Below, piece by piece: positions 21,260 through 32,040 of a stretch of DNA of 64,000 nucleotides (position 1 is the stretch's first letter; each line of letters starts with the position of its first letter). Position numbers and translations under genes: made by a program. The notes under the pieces were generated by a model. It did not search any database and had not been told where the DNA came from. It was given only the letters and a program-made list of their open reading frames with translations. Source of the DNA: Larix kaempferi (lineage: Eukaryota > Streptophyta > Pinopsida > Pinales > Pinaceae); NCBI GenBank assembly GCA_027924585.1, contig BSBM01000606.1:13087501-13151500 (forward strand), in the 5' to 3' direction.

Positions 21260-21864
21260 TGTTGATGTATATGTAACTTCGGAATGTATTTCATCTATGT
21301 ATTTCATATATATTTATTGTACCCTTATAAGAGATGTGTTATTCCTCTATAAGGAAGTTTCGTCATGTGGATTGACAAGTGTCGCAAGTGGGTGTACTTG
21401 CCGATGGGTTATTAGACCACCATGTGTGGGGTCGGCCCTGAAACATATATTATATTGTGGATGTATCTAGATAGACAAGTTGTCCCCATAGTGTAACTAA
21501 GCAAACAGGTTAGTATAAATAGAGATCGGGAGATCTCTATTTTGATCATTCAGAAAGTCACACTTCTCTCACTTAGAAAGTGGCGCACTAGTGAGGAGGA
21601 GGATCATCTGCTACTAGGAGACTATCTCAAGTGTATTTTGGTTGTACTTTGGTTGAGCCATTTCTCTCTCTATCTTTGAGGAAGTTGTGGGGTTTTTCAC
21701 CTTAGGTTTTTCCCCACAGAAACTCTATGTCTCTTGTCTCTCATGCTTTTGATTCTTGTGATGATTGACATGCTTGTTATGATTGATATGCATTGATATA
21801 TTGTACATGTTATTCTCTCAGTAAAGATCCTAGAGTATTGTGAATTAATGCTCAAAATTTAACA
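21260..21864 (+). repeat. 3' LTR of element G
   Basis: 605 bp from TGTTGATGTATATG to AAATTTAACA. It matches the reverse complement of 59665-60269 over its whole length. A TATAAATA box lies at 21514-21521. The 5' partner is not in the window. Confidence 0.9.
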
Positions 21865-22206
21865 GCTTTTCTTATCCAATCCCCTTCAGTGGGCTTATGC
21901 TTTTCTTGGTGATTGTCAGATGTCAAAGCTTCTGCTCTTTGATCTACACCTGTTGTATCTCCACTTCGTGTCATAGTATGAATGTTGTAATCTGTGTATC
22001 ATTTCTCAACTGCGATCATCTGTATGTTCTGATTTTGGGCCTCTGGTCTTCTTTCTTGCATTTTTGCTTGCAAAACAAGGCATGCCTCAATGACATGGTA
22101 AAAAAAATTATAGTAATTATAGGTAGTACAATCATTTGTACAATCTCTAGCTAGATGTCCAAGTTGAGTGCAGTTATAACATACTATTTGACATATGCCT
22201 ATGCCA
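21865..22206 (-). pseudogene. Gag zinc-knuckle relic of the A/B gypsy family
   Basis: Minus-strand translation gives CYNCTQLGHLARDC, a second decayed knuckle, LQAKMQERRPEAQNQNIQMI and a TRSGDTTG segment, collinear with residues of about 447-520 of the element A polyprotein. It is bounded on the left by the LTR of G and on the right by the LTR of H, so it is a piece of an older element into which both inserted. Confidence 0.8.
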
Positions 22207-24216
22207 TGTCCCAAATTGGCATTGGGTCACAATGGCCTAATCACATTGGACATATTCATTAGAGTTTGTCAAATTGATGCTAAGGGTCAAATTATTGCTA
22301 AGGAGGAAAATTACTAGTTTACTAGGTTTGAGGTGGAAGCTTTGGGATTTGGAATAAGGGGAATAGTAAATGATGTTTGAACATTAGAATGGCATAAATA
22401 TTTAATAAATGAGCTAAATAAATATTTACAAGTGGAAATCAAAGTGGCATTTGATCATGAAGACACATGGAGGAAGGGGGACCCACATATGGCTAGATTT
22501 CCTCACTACCCTTGGCATCATTCTCTCACCAATTTGAATTCAAGGTGAATGGTAACATACTTGGGGGATTTCAAAAGGTATTATTCATTGCATGAATCAT
22601 CCAAGGTCGAAATGTAGAGGAAGAGTAACTCCCATGGAAGAGGAAGAGTCAATTTGGATAGTGAAACACTTTTGCTAGATTCCCTAGCTCTATGACAATA
22701 ATGAAAATGCTATGACACCTATGACAAAAAGTAGACCTGAAGTTTGAAATATGACATATATGACATGTCAGGGATAAAAATAGACTCCAAGAAGGCACAC
22801 AAGGGAGTTAGGGCAGCTAAGATGCTTCCACATGTGATTTGGTGGAAGTGGGAGACTAGGAATTGTTGTACAAGTGGCATTCTTTGTAATCTCTTCCCAA
22901 CTTGAGTTGGAATGAGTCTCTTGGAAGGAATTCGACCCATGGAGTACATTAGAAGTTTATAAATTTCAATAACAAAGAAGGAAACCAACTTTTAATCATT
23001 TGAGAATTTTGCAATTGCATTTGTGAAGAGGGAGAGCTAGTGGATGACTAGTTTCTTGCCTTAGCCAATTTCGAGGGTGAAAGATTCCCATCCAAGTTGG
23101 TAACTGGAAAGGCCATTCAGAAATTTCATTTGGATATTTAATGGATTCATTTGTTTCAGGTGTATGCTATAGTTCATATCATGGTTTCTTCTAATGCATC
23201 ATATTCTCTCAACCATTTCTAGTTTTGAAGGCATATTCTTGTTCCTAGAGGGAGGGTGTTTTTGGTGAGCTATTGTACTCTTTGGGGGAGATTATAATGC
23301 CCAATTTATTTTTTAATATTAATTAAATACTCTAATATTCATCTCCAGAAATTTTCAGGTTGAAATTCCAATTAGAAATGTATAAATCTCATTTTTAATG
23401 AAAGAACAGTGCCATTTCCGCACTACCTTGTTGTGAACCAATGTAATGTTGATGGATTCAAATGGATAAGTAAAATACTAATGGTTTATTTATGAATGCA
23501 ATTTTATTGATGTATTGTACAAGTTTCATGTTCATTTCTCAAGCATTTGAAGTCATTTTACTCAGTTTATTTACATTTGGAGAAGATTTGGTGCCATTTC
23601 CCCAAGGGTCGAACTAGTGATTTTTGTTGTTGTTTGGGAGAGGTTTGTAACATACTTAATAACTAATGAATGGTTCATTTGAGACTTTAATAACATACTT
23701 GATACATCCCCTACCTCGTTTCAGAAATTGTAGTGTGTTTGGAGGCATTTGGGAAGCCATTTTTAGTACTTACCCCAGGGGGATTTTAACCCCAAATTAC
23801 TAGTAAAATTGCATACTTGGTACAAAATATTAAGAGAGTTTGTAGAGGTCTTTTGGTGGCCTTATCTCATCCATGAAAATCATATTCAATTCCTAATATC
23901 ATTCATACACCTTCCTTGAATATTTGAAGGCATTTGAAGCCAATTTGAGACTAGAGACCAATACTAGTCAAAGGGAAATTACTAGGAAAGTTACCTACAT
24001 TGTATAGAATTGAAAGATGATTTGCAGAATTATTTTAAAGGTCCAAAATCATCTCTAAAACAAATATTTATGTTCTAAAATCATCCATATACCTTCTCAG
24101 AATATTTGGGAGCAATTAGAGCAATTTGGAGACCTAGAGCTCAAAACTAGTCAAAGGTCGAACTAAGGAAAAAAAGTGAAAAATTGTCATTTTAATAAAA
24201 TTCCTAACAAGGGACA
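22207..24216 (+). repeat. 5' LTR of element H
   Basis: About 2010 bp from TGTCCCAAATTGG to GGGACA. It is AT-rich and collinear with 26731-28592, with many substitutions and small indels, so an old insertion. The right boundary could instead be 24221 (ending TTACA); the inverted TGTCCC/GGGACA ends favour 24216. No gene inside. Confidence 0.8.
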
Positions 24217-24222
24217 TTACAG

Positions 24223-24234
24223 TGGTATCAAAAC
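24223..24234 (+). other. Primer-binding site of element H (degenerate tRNA-iMet type)
   Basis: TGGTATCAAAAC, compared with TGGTATCAGAGC common to plant elements primed by initiator methionine tRNA, lies just inside the 5' LTR. Confidence 0.65.
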
Positions 24235-26730
24235 ATGATCTTGGTTCATGATGTGGTCTGATATTCATGAGGACAAGAAATCAGGGACCTCCATTAGATA
24301 TTGAAACCAAAAGTTGTTTTGTTGAAGAGGAAAAAGTGACGAAAATAAGCTAATGGTTGAGCATATTTTCTCAAGCACATGACCCCATAATAGAGAAAAT
24401 GAATTCCAGAGAACACCAAGGCCTACTATACCAAAATTTCTTGAATCCAAACATGTGGAAGAAATTCATCTCGAATGGAAAAATTTGAGTGAAGGTTTCA
24501 GAAACACTCTACCATTTTATGAATACCTCATTATAAAAAACAAGCTCAAGATAAAGGAAGGTAATAAGAATCCATTTCAAAATAGAGAGTCCAAAGATAT
24601 TGATCCTAAGGAAAACAAGGGGAAAATTGCATCAGCTTGATTGAAGGAGAAAAAGGAAGAGACATCACAATAGCATGAAGAAGATTCTATTGAAAATATG
24701 GAAGATCATTTAGAGACACCTTCTACCTTAGACATGAACCAAAGAGCATCTACTGATGGATGCTTGAACTATGAAGAAGTACCTAATGATGGGTGCTCAC
24801 ACCTATATGTTGGTGACATAGATATCACTTTTGAAAGCATTGTTGCAAGCCAAACTTTTATTAAACATGAAAATGAAGACCTTGTAGCAGTTGAAGAAGA
24901 AACAAGATCAACTTCCCCATCACCACTTGAGCTTGATGAAGTTGGTCCACGCAAGAAAGAAGAAGATGAGGAGGTTCATTTGCAAGAGCCTGATTTTCTA
25001 GAAGGGTCCTTAAAGATGAATGAAAAGAATATACAAGAGTCCCTCAGCATTCTCCATGACACTCAAGCATTGGTGTAGAATTCTTGCTAGAGAGCTACTT
25101 CATTGGAGGAAACATCATTCCTTGAAGACATGGAGAAGATTCAAAGAGCAATGTGCCACATCAAAGGTAATTTCATGTCTTTTCTTTTTGATAGAAACCA
25201 TTTGTTTGAGCTTAATTAATTTTTACATGATGCATACTTGAAGAATAATGAGGATAATCATAAGCTCACAATTCAAAATGAGCAACTTCTTGAAAAGTTG
25301 TAAGATAATTGTTTTTCCTCCTATGTTTCAGATTGTCAAATGGTATATTGTTTGGAGGATTCTCATGACATGGTGGATCATGATAAATGTGGAAAATTGA
25401 ATGTGCTTGATTTGTTTGAAGATGAACTTGAAGAGATACAAACACTTGATGTGGTAGAAGAGTAACTTGAATTGTCTCTTGATGAAGGTTATGCAATTTT
25501 TAAAGAAGAGCATGATTCCTCTACATTGGAACCAATCTATGACAAAGGTTTCATATTTTTGAAGGAACTGCATGATACTACCCATATGGATCCTTCCCAT
25601 GATGAAACTTCTGCACTTTTTGATCATTTGGGTGAGTTAGTTAATTCTCCTACATCCTACAATTCCATGTTTCGCAGCATTAGTCTCAATGAAGAATGGG
25701 TGAAAGGGTTATTTTTTATGGTGCCACATGAGGAGTATGGAACTCATAGATTTACTTTTTATGATGATATAGTTGGAGCACATTATTATTCACATTTTTA
25801 GTAGCATCCTTTTTTATTTTATGATGATTCACATCTACATGGATGCACCTATGAGACTCATGGTTTTTCTTGCTCAACACTTGATTCATTTGATGTTGGA
25901 GGAACTTCGTCCAACACTTGGGTGAATAAATTTATGATTGGAGAACATTTTTGTTGGAAGCCACATACTTTGCTATATATTTATGATTCTTACATTCAGG
26001 GATTTATTGGTGAGACTTCTTTGATTCATTTGAAGTCTCCTTGTTTTTTCTGCTCATTATTTGGTTCAGATTTTAGTGGAGATTCTTCATTCACTTCTTG
26101 GATGAAAGAATACATGGTTGAATATTTTGATGCATATCAAATCCTTTTGGAGCAGCATTATAGGACATGGGATCCTCACCTATGTGATTGGATCAGATTT
26201 TATTGGTCACTTGAAGCTTGTATGCACTTGGAAAATGGTGGTCTACTTGCTGGGATTTATAAGCACTTTCATGATTCTTTGATGAAGCACCTCCTTGATG
26301 TACATTTTCATTATGTTGTTATGTACTTTGATGATATATATTTTGTACTCATGATGTTTGGAAGAATGCATACAAGAAAATGGGATCTAATAATCCTCTT
26401 ATCTAATGGTATGGGTTGGAGAGCACTCCTAATTGTTGGGGTGTAGTACAAGCAATGGGACCCTGTAATAATTTTTGTCTCATTGGTGCCAAATTTTATG
26501 GGGAAACAAGCAGTATGGGAGATGGATTTCCCACTTAATAAAGTGATTTTTATCAGAGTAGTGCAGAAGCAATCATGGTGGTTCCACTCTAAAATCTTCA
26601 TGGAATCTCAAAGACTGAAGGTTGGGCAATTCAATGGCAACTTCAAAGAATTATACAGAAAGCAGGTTCTTCAACACCCATGCTTGAAATTGCTTGAGGA
26701 CAAGCAATATTGGGAAGGGAGGATTTTTCA
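24235..26730 (+). other. Internal region of element H with fragmentary acidic ORFs
   Basis: Open stretches on the plus strand at 24455-24640, 24698-25078, 25472-25801 and 25922-26446 look like pieces of one or two decayed proteins. The first three are rich in Glu, Asp, His and Ser; the last is rich in aromatic residues. None carries a motif I can name. Separating stops such as 25078, 25465 and 26446 suggest decay. A purine-rich run GGGAAGGGAGG lies shortly before the 3' LTR. Confidence 0.5.
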
Positions 26731-28592
26731 TGTCCCAAATTAGCATTGGGTCACAATGGCCTAATCACATTGGACATATTCATTAGAGTTTTCCAAATCG
26801 ATGCTAAGGGTCAAATTACTAGTTTCCTAGGTTTGGGGTGAAATATTTGGGATTTGGAATAAGGAGAATAATATATGATATGTGAATAGTAGAATGGAAT
26901 AAATATTTAATAAAGGAGATAAATAAATATATACAAGTGGAAATCAAAGTGGCATTTGATCATGAAGACACATGGAGGAAGGGGGGCCCACATATGGCTA
27001 GATTTCCCCACTACACTTGGCATCATTCTCCCACTAGATCGAATTCAAGGTGAATGATAACATACATGGGGGACTTCAAAAGGTATTATTCATTTCATGA
27101 CTCATCCAAGGTCAAAATGTAGAGGAAGAGTAATTCCCATGGAAGAGGAAGAGGCGATTTGGAGCTAGTGAGACACTTCGGCTATATTTTCTAGCTCTAT
27201 GACAACAATGATGAAGATGCTATGACACCTATGACACAAATCAGACCTGAAGGATGAAATATGACATGTATGACATGTCAAGGCTAAAAATAGACTCCAA
27301 TAGGGCGCTCAAGGGATTTATGGCAGTTAAGATGCTTCCACATGTGATTTGGTGGAAGTGGGAGACTGGGAATTTTTGTACAAGTGGCATTCTTTGGAAT
27401 CTCTTCCCAACTTGAGTTGGAATGAGTCTATTGGATGGAATTAGACCCATGGAGGACATTAGAAGTTTGTAAATTTCAATAACAAAGAATGAAACCATCT
27501 TTTGATCATTTGAGAAATTTGCAATTGCATTTGTGAAGAGGGAGAGCTAGTGGATGACTAGTTTCTTGCCTTAGCCAATTTCGAGGGTGAAAGATTCCCG
27601 TCCAAGATGGTAATTGGAAATTCCAGATAGACCATTCATTTGGAGCTTTAATGGAGTCATTTGTTGCAGGTGTAATATATAGGGAGGATCATTGTTTCTT
27701 CTAATGCATCACATTCTCTCAACCATTTCTAGTTTTGTAAGCATATTCTTGCTCCTTGAGGGAGGGAGGTTTTGGTGAGCTATTGTAATCTTTGGGAGAG
27801 ATTATAATGACCCATTTATTTTGTAATATGAATTAAATACTCTATTGTTAATCTCCAGAAATTTTCAGGTCAAAATTCCAAGTAGAAATGTATAAATCTA
27901 ATTTTTAATGAAAGAATAGTGCCATTTCCCCACTACCTTGTTGTTATCCCATATAATGTTGATGGGTTCGAATGGATAAGTAAAATAATGATGGTTTATT
28001 TATGAATGGAATTTTATTGATGTATTATAAAATTTTCATGTTCAGTGCTCAATCATTTGAAGTCATTTTACTCAATTTATTTACATTTGGAGAAGATTTG
28101 GTACCATTTCCCCAAGAGTCTAACTAGTGATTTTTGTTGTTATTTAGGAGAGGTTTGAAATAGACTTAATAAATAATGAATGGTTAATTTAGGACCTTAA
28201 TAACATACTTGAGACATATTGTACCTCTATTCATAAATTCTAGTGGGTTTGGATGCATTTGGGAAGCCATTTTCAGTACTTACCCCAGGGGGATTTGAAC
28301 CCCAAATTACTAGTAAAATTGCATACCTGGTCTAGAATCTTAAGAGAGTTTGCAGAGGTCTATTGGTGGCCATATATCATCCATGAAAATCATATTCAAG
28401 TCCTAATATTAGTCATAAAACTTCCTTGAATATTTGAAGGCATTTGGAGCCAATTTGAGAACTAGAGACCAATACTAGTCAAAGGGAAATTACTAGTAAA
28501 GTTGCCTACATTGGCTAGAATTGAAAGAGGATTTGCAGAAGTATTTTAAAGGTCCAAAAGCATCCTTGAAACACATATTTATGTTCTAGCAT
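26731..28592 (+). repeat. 3' LTR of element H, cut by element B
   Basis: Begins TGTCCCAAATTAGC and follows the 5' LTR to the position matching 'ATGTTCTAAAATC' near 24080. There the LTR of B (TGTTGGCAGG) takes over, so about 140 bp of this LTR are missing on this side. AGCAT (28588-28592) would be the left target duplication of B. Confidence 0.8.
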
Positions 28593-29464
28593 TGTTGGCA
28601 GGTAGTTCGGTAAGTTAGCATCGCATCATCGCAGATGCTGCGACAAGTTAGAAGATATCGCGGAAGGAGGAAAGCTGAGCGCAAAGGAGAATATTTTTAT
28701 GTATTTGTGGGTAATATATACCATGGTATGTGGGTGTTTTGGTCATTTGGACCATGTAGGTTAGTTTTTGGGTCATTTGGACCATGAAAGTTAGCTTTTG
28801 GCGCATTTGGACCATGTCAGTTAGATTTTGGGTCAATTGCTCAAAGTGTTGGTTAGGAAGTTGTTAAAAAGTGGACAAGCAATGTAAAGGAAAAAACCTA
28901 TTTATAGTCATAGAGTCGTATGTGTTGAAATACGATAAGCTAGATATGATCTTGGAGATATGTGTCGGTAATTTGAGATCAAGAGTTATCTGCGAGATCT
29001 TTGTTTTGCGGAGATATTGTATCTGGGTTTTTCAGAGTTAATATGACATGACAGAGTTGTTTTGTGAAATCCCTGTGTATCTTCTTTTCTCTTATGGTAA
29101 TGCATGTTGCAATAAATGAATGAGGCTATGTTTTCTTGTCGCAATTAATGCTTTACTGTTGTATTTGCTGCGATGAATATTTCTATTGAATGATGCTACG
29201 AATATAAACAATGTCGAATATAATTGCATAGATCTACTTCTGAAACATCGCAATAAGTTTTAGTGATTGAGCCGCAACATCCTCCTTCATTCTGTGGAAA
29301 CATGGTTCCATCGACTCTCCCTTGAACAGCTCGGGTGAGACCTCATCTGCTCTGTAGGTGTTGCTAGATAGGGTAAAATCTATCTGGGCCGGTGCTTAGG
29401 GAGATCACCGTGGTCTAGATGTCGACAGTGAGTGGAACCCCTGTCGACGGGGTTTGAGTCAACA
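28593..29464 (+). repeat. 5' LTR of element B
   Basis: 872 bp from TGTTGGCAGG to GAGTCAACA, placed between the H LTR and the primer site at 29467. Terminal bases echo those of A (TGTTGG and CAACA). A row of near-identical words around 28730-28840 (TTTGGACCATG, GTTAGTTTTTGG) forms a short tandem repeat of about 35 bp. The partner LTR is not in the window, so the left edge rests on the junction with H. Confidence 0.75.
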
Positions 29465-29466
29465 AA

Positions 29467-29485
29467 TGGTTCCATTGCCAGGACC
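29467..29485 (+). other. Primer-binding site of element B (tRNA-Glu type, mutated)
   Basis: TGGTTCCATTGCCAGG follows the LTR after two A residues, the same spacing as in element A. It differs from A (TGGTTCCGTTGCCG) by transitions expected from cytosine deamination. Confidence 0.7.
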
Positions 29486-29509
29486 ATGTGCGAAGTGAAA
29501 GAGGATATG

Positions 29510-29978
29510 TTGTGGCATCCGACGCAACCAGAGATACAAAGCTGGTTTGATCAAAAGTTGCAGGAATTCACTGAAGAAGAAAGTCAAAACACTTGAATGA
29601 CAGTAGATCAGTGGGTGGACAAATATATTCACGACAGTCCACACGAATATTTTTTCTATTCATTTTGTTCGAATGGTTGGAAAAGTTGACCTTTTAGAAG
29701 AGGAACTTCCAAGGTGGTGAGCCTATGACCTGGACCCCAGAGCTAGTCTAAGAACTACAGGAAGTCGAAAACAAAGTGTTGTGAGCTGTCAAAGTGTGGA
29801 TCGATAGCATCTTGGAAGGTTATATCACTGAATTCGCGGTTGATATGCAAAAGTCTTATAGTGAAGCTGAAATATATTTGTTCTGCGGACCCCGGGAAAG
29901 GTTTCTGTTATCACTCCAACTATCCATTAAGATGCTTATTTGCGAGAAAGGTATACTGAAGATGCATCTAGATCAGTA
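29510..29978 (+). pseudogene. Element B ORF1 remnant
   Basis: Translation in two frames gives WHPTQPEIQSWFDQKLQEF, WVDKYIH and, at 29794-29979, WIDSILEGYITEFAVDMQKS followed by a SLQLSIKMLICEKG segment. These align with ORF1 of element A in order. Stops near 29597, 29689 and a frame change make it nonfunctional. Its value is to show ORF1 is a conserved part of the family. Confidence 0.75.
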
Positions 29979-30077
29979 AACAGCCTGGTGGGAGGATGCC
30001 GTGGGTATTGCGATAGCAGGGGGGCGATGCATGGAATGATAAGGGGTGGATGGGTAGAGGTTATGACGAGACTATGA

Positions 30078-31369
30078 ATGAAGCGGAGGAAGAGAGTGGT
30101 ATTACAAAGGGGAGGAGAAAGGTTTCGACAGGAGAAGAGGCAAATGATAGGAGAAGGTCATGCTATGATCGAACCTCAAGGCCGCGAAGGAAGACCACAT
30201 AGGACGAAGCGATGTCATAGTCTTGACAAGGACAACCAGGCTACGCCTAGGATAGAGGCAGGACCGAACCCCAGCAGCAACATACCCACACCTCCGCTCA
30301 CTATCTGTCAACCAGTGAGAAACACAACCTCAACACCATCGTGTCAACAAAACTTGATCACTAGTAATTCAACAACTGCAGGAAGGAATCCCAGAATGGC
30401 GGGTGAGTATGCGAAGTTGCTACTATTCCATGGAATTGGGATAGATAACCTTGAACAGTACCGATTTTTATGTTAAGTGGTATGGACCGTGAAGCAAATT
30501 ACTGATGATAATGCTAAGAAAGGACAGTTAGCGACAACCCTGCGAGGTAGTGCATTAGATTCGTTTGTGAAGTTTTTTCTAGTCCCTACACGAGCTCTGA
30601 AGAAGACACTGGATGATATCAGGAACAGATTGATCGCAGAATTCAAAAAACCCAAGTCGGAGGCACATTACATTATAGAGATGAAAGAGATTAAACAGTA
30701 TCCCAATCAAACAGTATGGTACTTTCACCAGTGATTCAAAACGATGATGGCAAGGGTTAGTTTTGATATGAGTACTGTCCAATATAAAGAATGGTTCATC
30801 ATGGCACTGCGTACGCACATTCACCTACCGCTGATGCAACAAAACATTACAATGCCCAATGAAGCTCTGGAGATTGCAATGCGGTTGGAAGCGTCACCAA
30901 TTGGTGAGAACACAGCTGGGATGTCGCAGATTCAGACACAGCTGGCTAACCTGACCATACAGCTGTAAGATCTTAAAAAGGGCAAGGAGCAGCATGAAGA
31001 AGTGTGGTGTACGCGATGTCGAGGGGAAGGGAACACTAACGATAATTTCCCGGACTTCCACAATTATCTAGTTTCAAGAGCACCGAATCTGTTGAGTGGC
31101 AATGGCACGCCGTGGTGTCACATTTGTCAGGTATATGGGCATCGCCATGAGGAATGTCCATATATGCAGAAGATGGTCACAAAACCAATGAATCTCTATT
31201 GTACATTCTGTAAATATGTGGGTCACAAAGACAAAGAATGTCATGCATATGGGTTGCTACATGAGAGAATGTATGACGCATTTTATGTGAAGGATGACCA
31301 GCATGTTGTACAACAACCACAACCGCAGCCACAGGTAGTCCAGCCACTACCTCAACCGTAGGTGCAGTT
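30078..31369 (+). pseudogene. Element B gag, N-terminal portion
   Basis: Segments match A gag in order: [77 protein letters not shown], and knuckles CHICQVYGHRHEEC and CTFCKYVGHKDKEC near 31120-31245 (the first knuckle has lost key residues). Stops near 30474, 30732 and 30966. Element C then interrupts at 31370. Confidence 0.85.
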
Positions 31370-32027
31370 TGTTGATGTATATGTAACTTCAGAATGTATT
31401 TCACCCATATATTTCATATATGTATATTGTACTCCTATAGAGATGGTATTATTCCTCTATACGGAAGTGTTTGTATTCCTATAGAGATGTTATTATTCCT
31501 CGATATGGAAGTGTCGTCATTTATATTGTAAGTGCCGTAACTTATACTTGATGGGTTATTAGACCACCTTGTTGGGGTTGGCCCTATATAAGTCATGTGG
31601 GTCAAAGGGTTATTAGACCACCCTATTGGGTGTTGGCCCAGTTAGCATTATGTTATGTGGTTGAGTTAAGGCCGACATAGTAAAGGTTGTTAGGTAAGTC
31701 AAGTCAAGTATAAATAGAGTGCAGGAGGCACTCTATTTCATCATTATATTCTCACACACACTCCTTAGAGAGTGGTGCACTTGTGGAGGAGGAGAATATG
31801 CTGCTAGGAGATGTCTATCTCTTATGCTTGGCTTGTATCATTGCTCTATCTATCTCTGAGGAAGTTATTGGGGTTTTTCACCTTTATGGTTTTCCCCAAG
31901 TAAACTTTGTGTCTCTTGTGCACTTGCATTATTGTGTCCATGATTGATATGCTGTAGATATGATGTACATGTTGTTCTCTCCGTTAAGATCATAGATCAG
32001 ATTGAAGTAAATTCTGAAAAACTAACA
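31370..32027 (+). repeat. 5' LTR of element C
   Basis: 658 bp, TATAAATA box at 31709-31716. It lacks one about-44-bp repeat unit found in the 3' LTR. Confidence 0.88.
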
Positions 32028-32040
32028 TTTTATCAGAGCT
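32028..32040 (+). other. Primer-binding site of element C (degenerate tRNA-iMet type)
   Basis: TTTTATCAGAGC directly after the LTR differs from TGGTATCAGAGC only by GG to TT. Confidence 0.65.

Larger units (their letters stand above)
15841..21864 (+). mobile_element. Element G: decayed Ty1/copia element, 5' end missing at the viral junction
   Basis: Starts abruptly within gag just after the viral stop codon, with no LTR or primer site, and runs through gag, protease, integrase, RT and RNase H to a complete 3' LTR (21260-21864). Domain order with integrase before RT is copia. The same family as F on the right edge (LTR 605 bp in both) and related to C. There are many stops and frameshifts in pol, so it is old. 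The 5' part is either deleted or lies left of the window if the virus integrated into this element. Confidence 0.9.
22207..28592 (+). mobile_element. Element H: LTR retrotransposon with about 2-kb LTRs and no recognisable pol (non-autonomous type)
   Basis: Two long direct repeats, 22207-24216 and 26731-28592, flank only 2.5 kb of internal sequence. The LTR starts TGTCCC and the left copy ends GGGACA, a perfect inverted end. A primer site TGGTATCAAAAC follows, close to the tRNA-iMet type TGGTATCAGAGC. No protease, RT or integrase motif is seen. The right LTR stops at 28592 where element B begins; its remainder should lie beyond the right end of B, outside the window. The structure fits a large retrotransposon derivative moved in trans. 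Confidence 0.8.

Noticed and set aside
24223-26730. Cellular gene inside element H
   Set aside because: The ORFs are fragmentary, lie precisely between two LTRs and lack any host domain that I can name.
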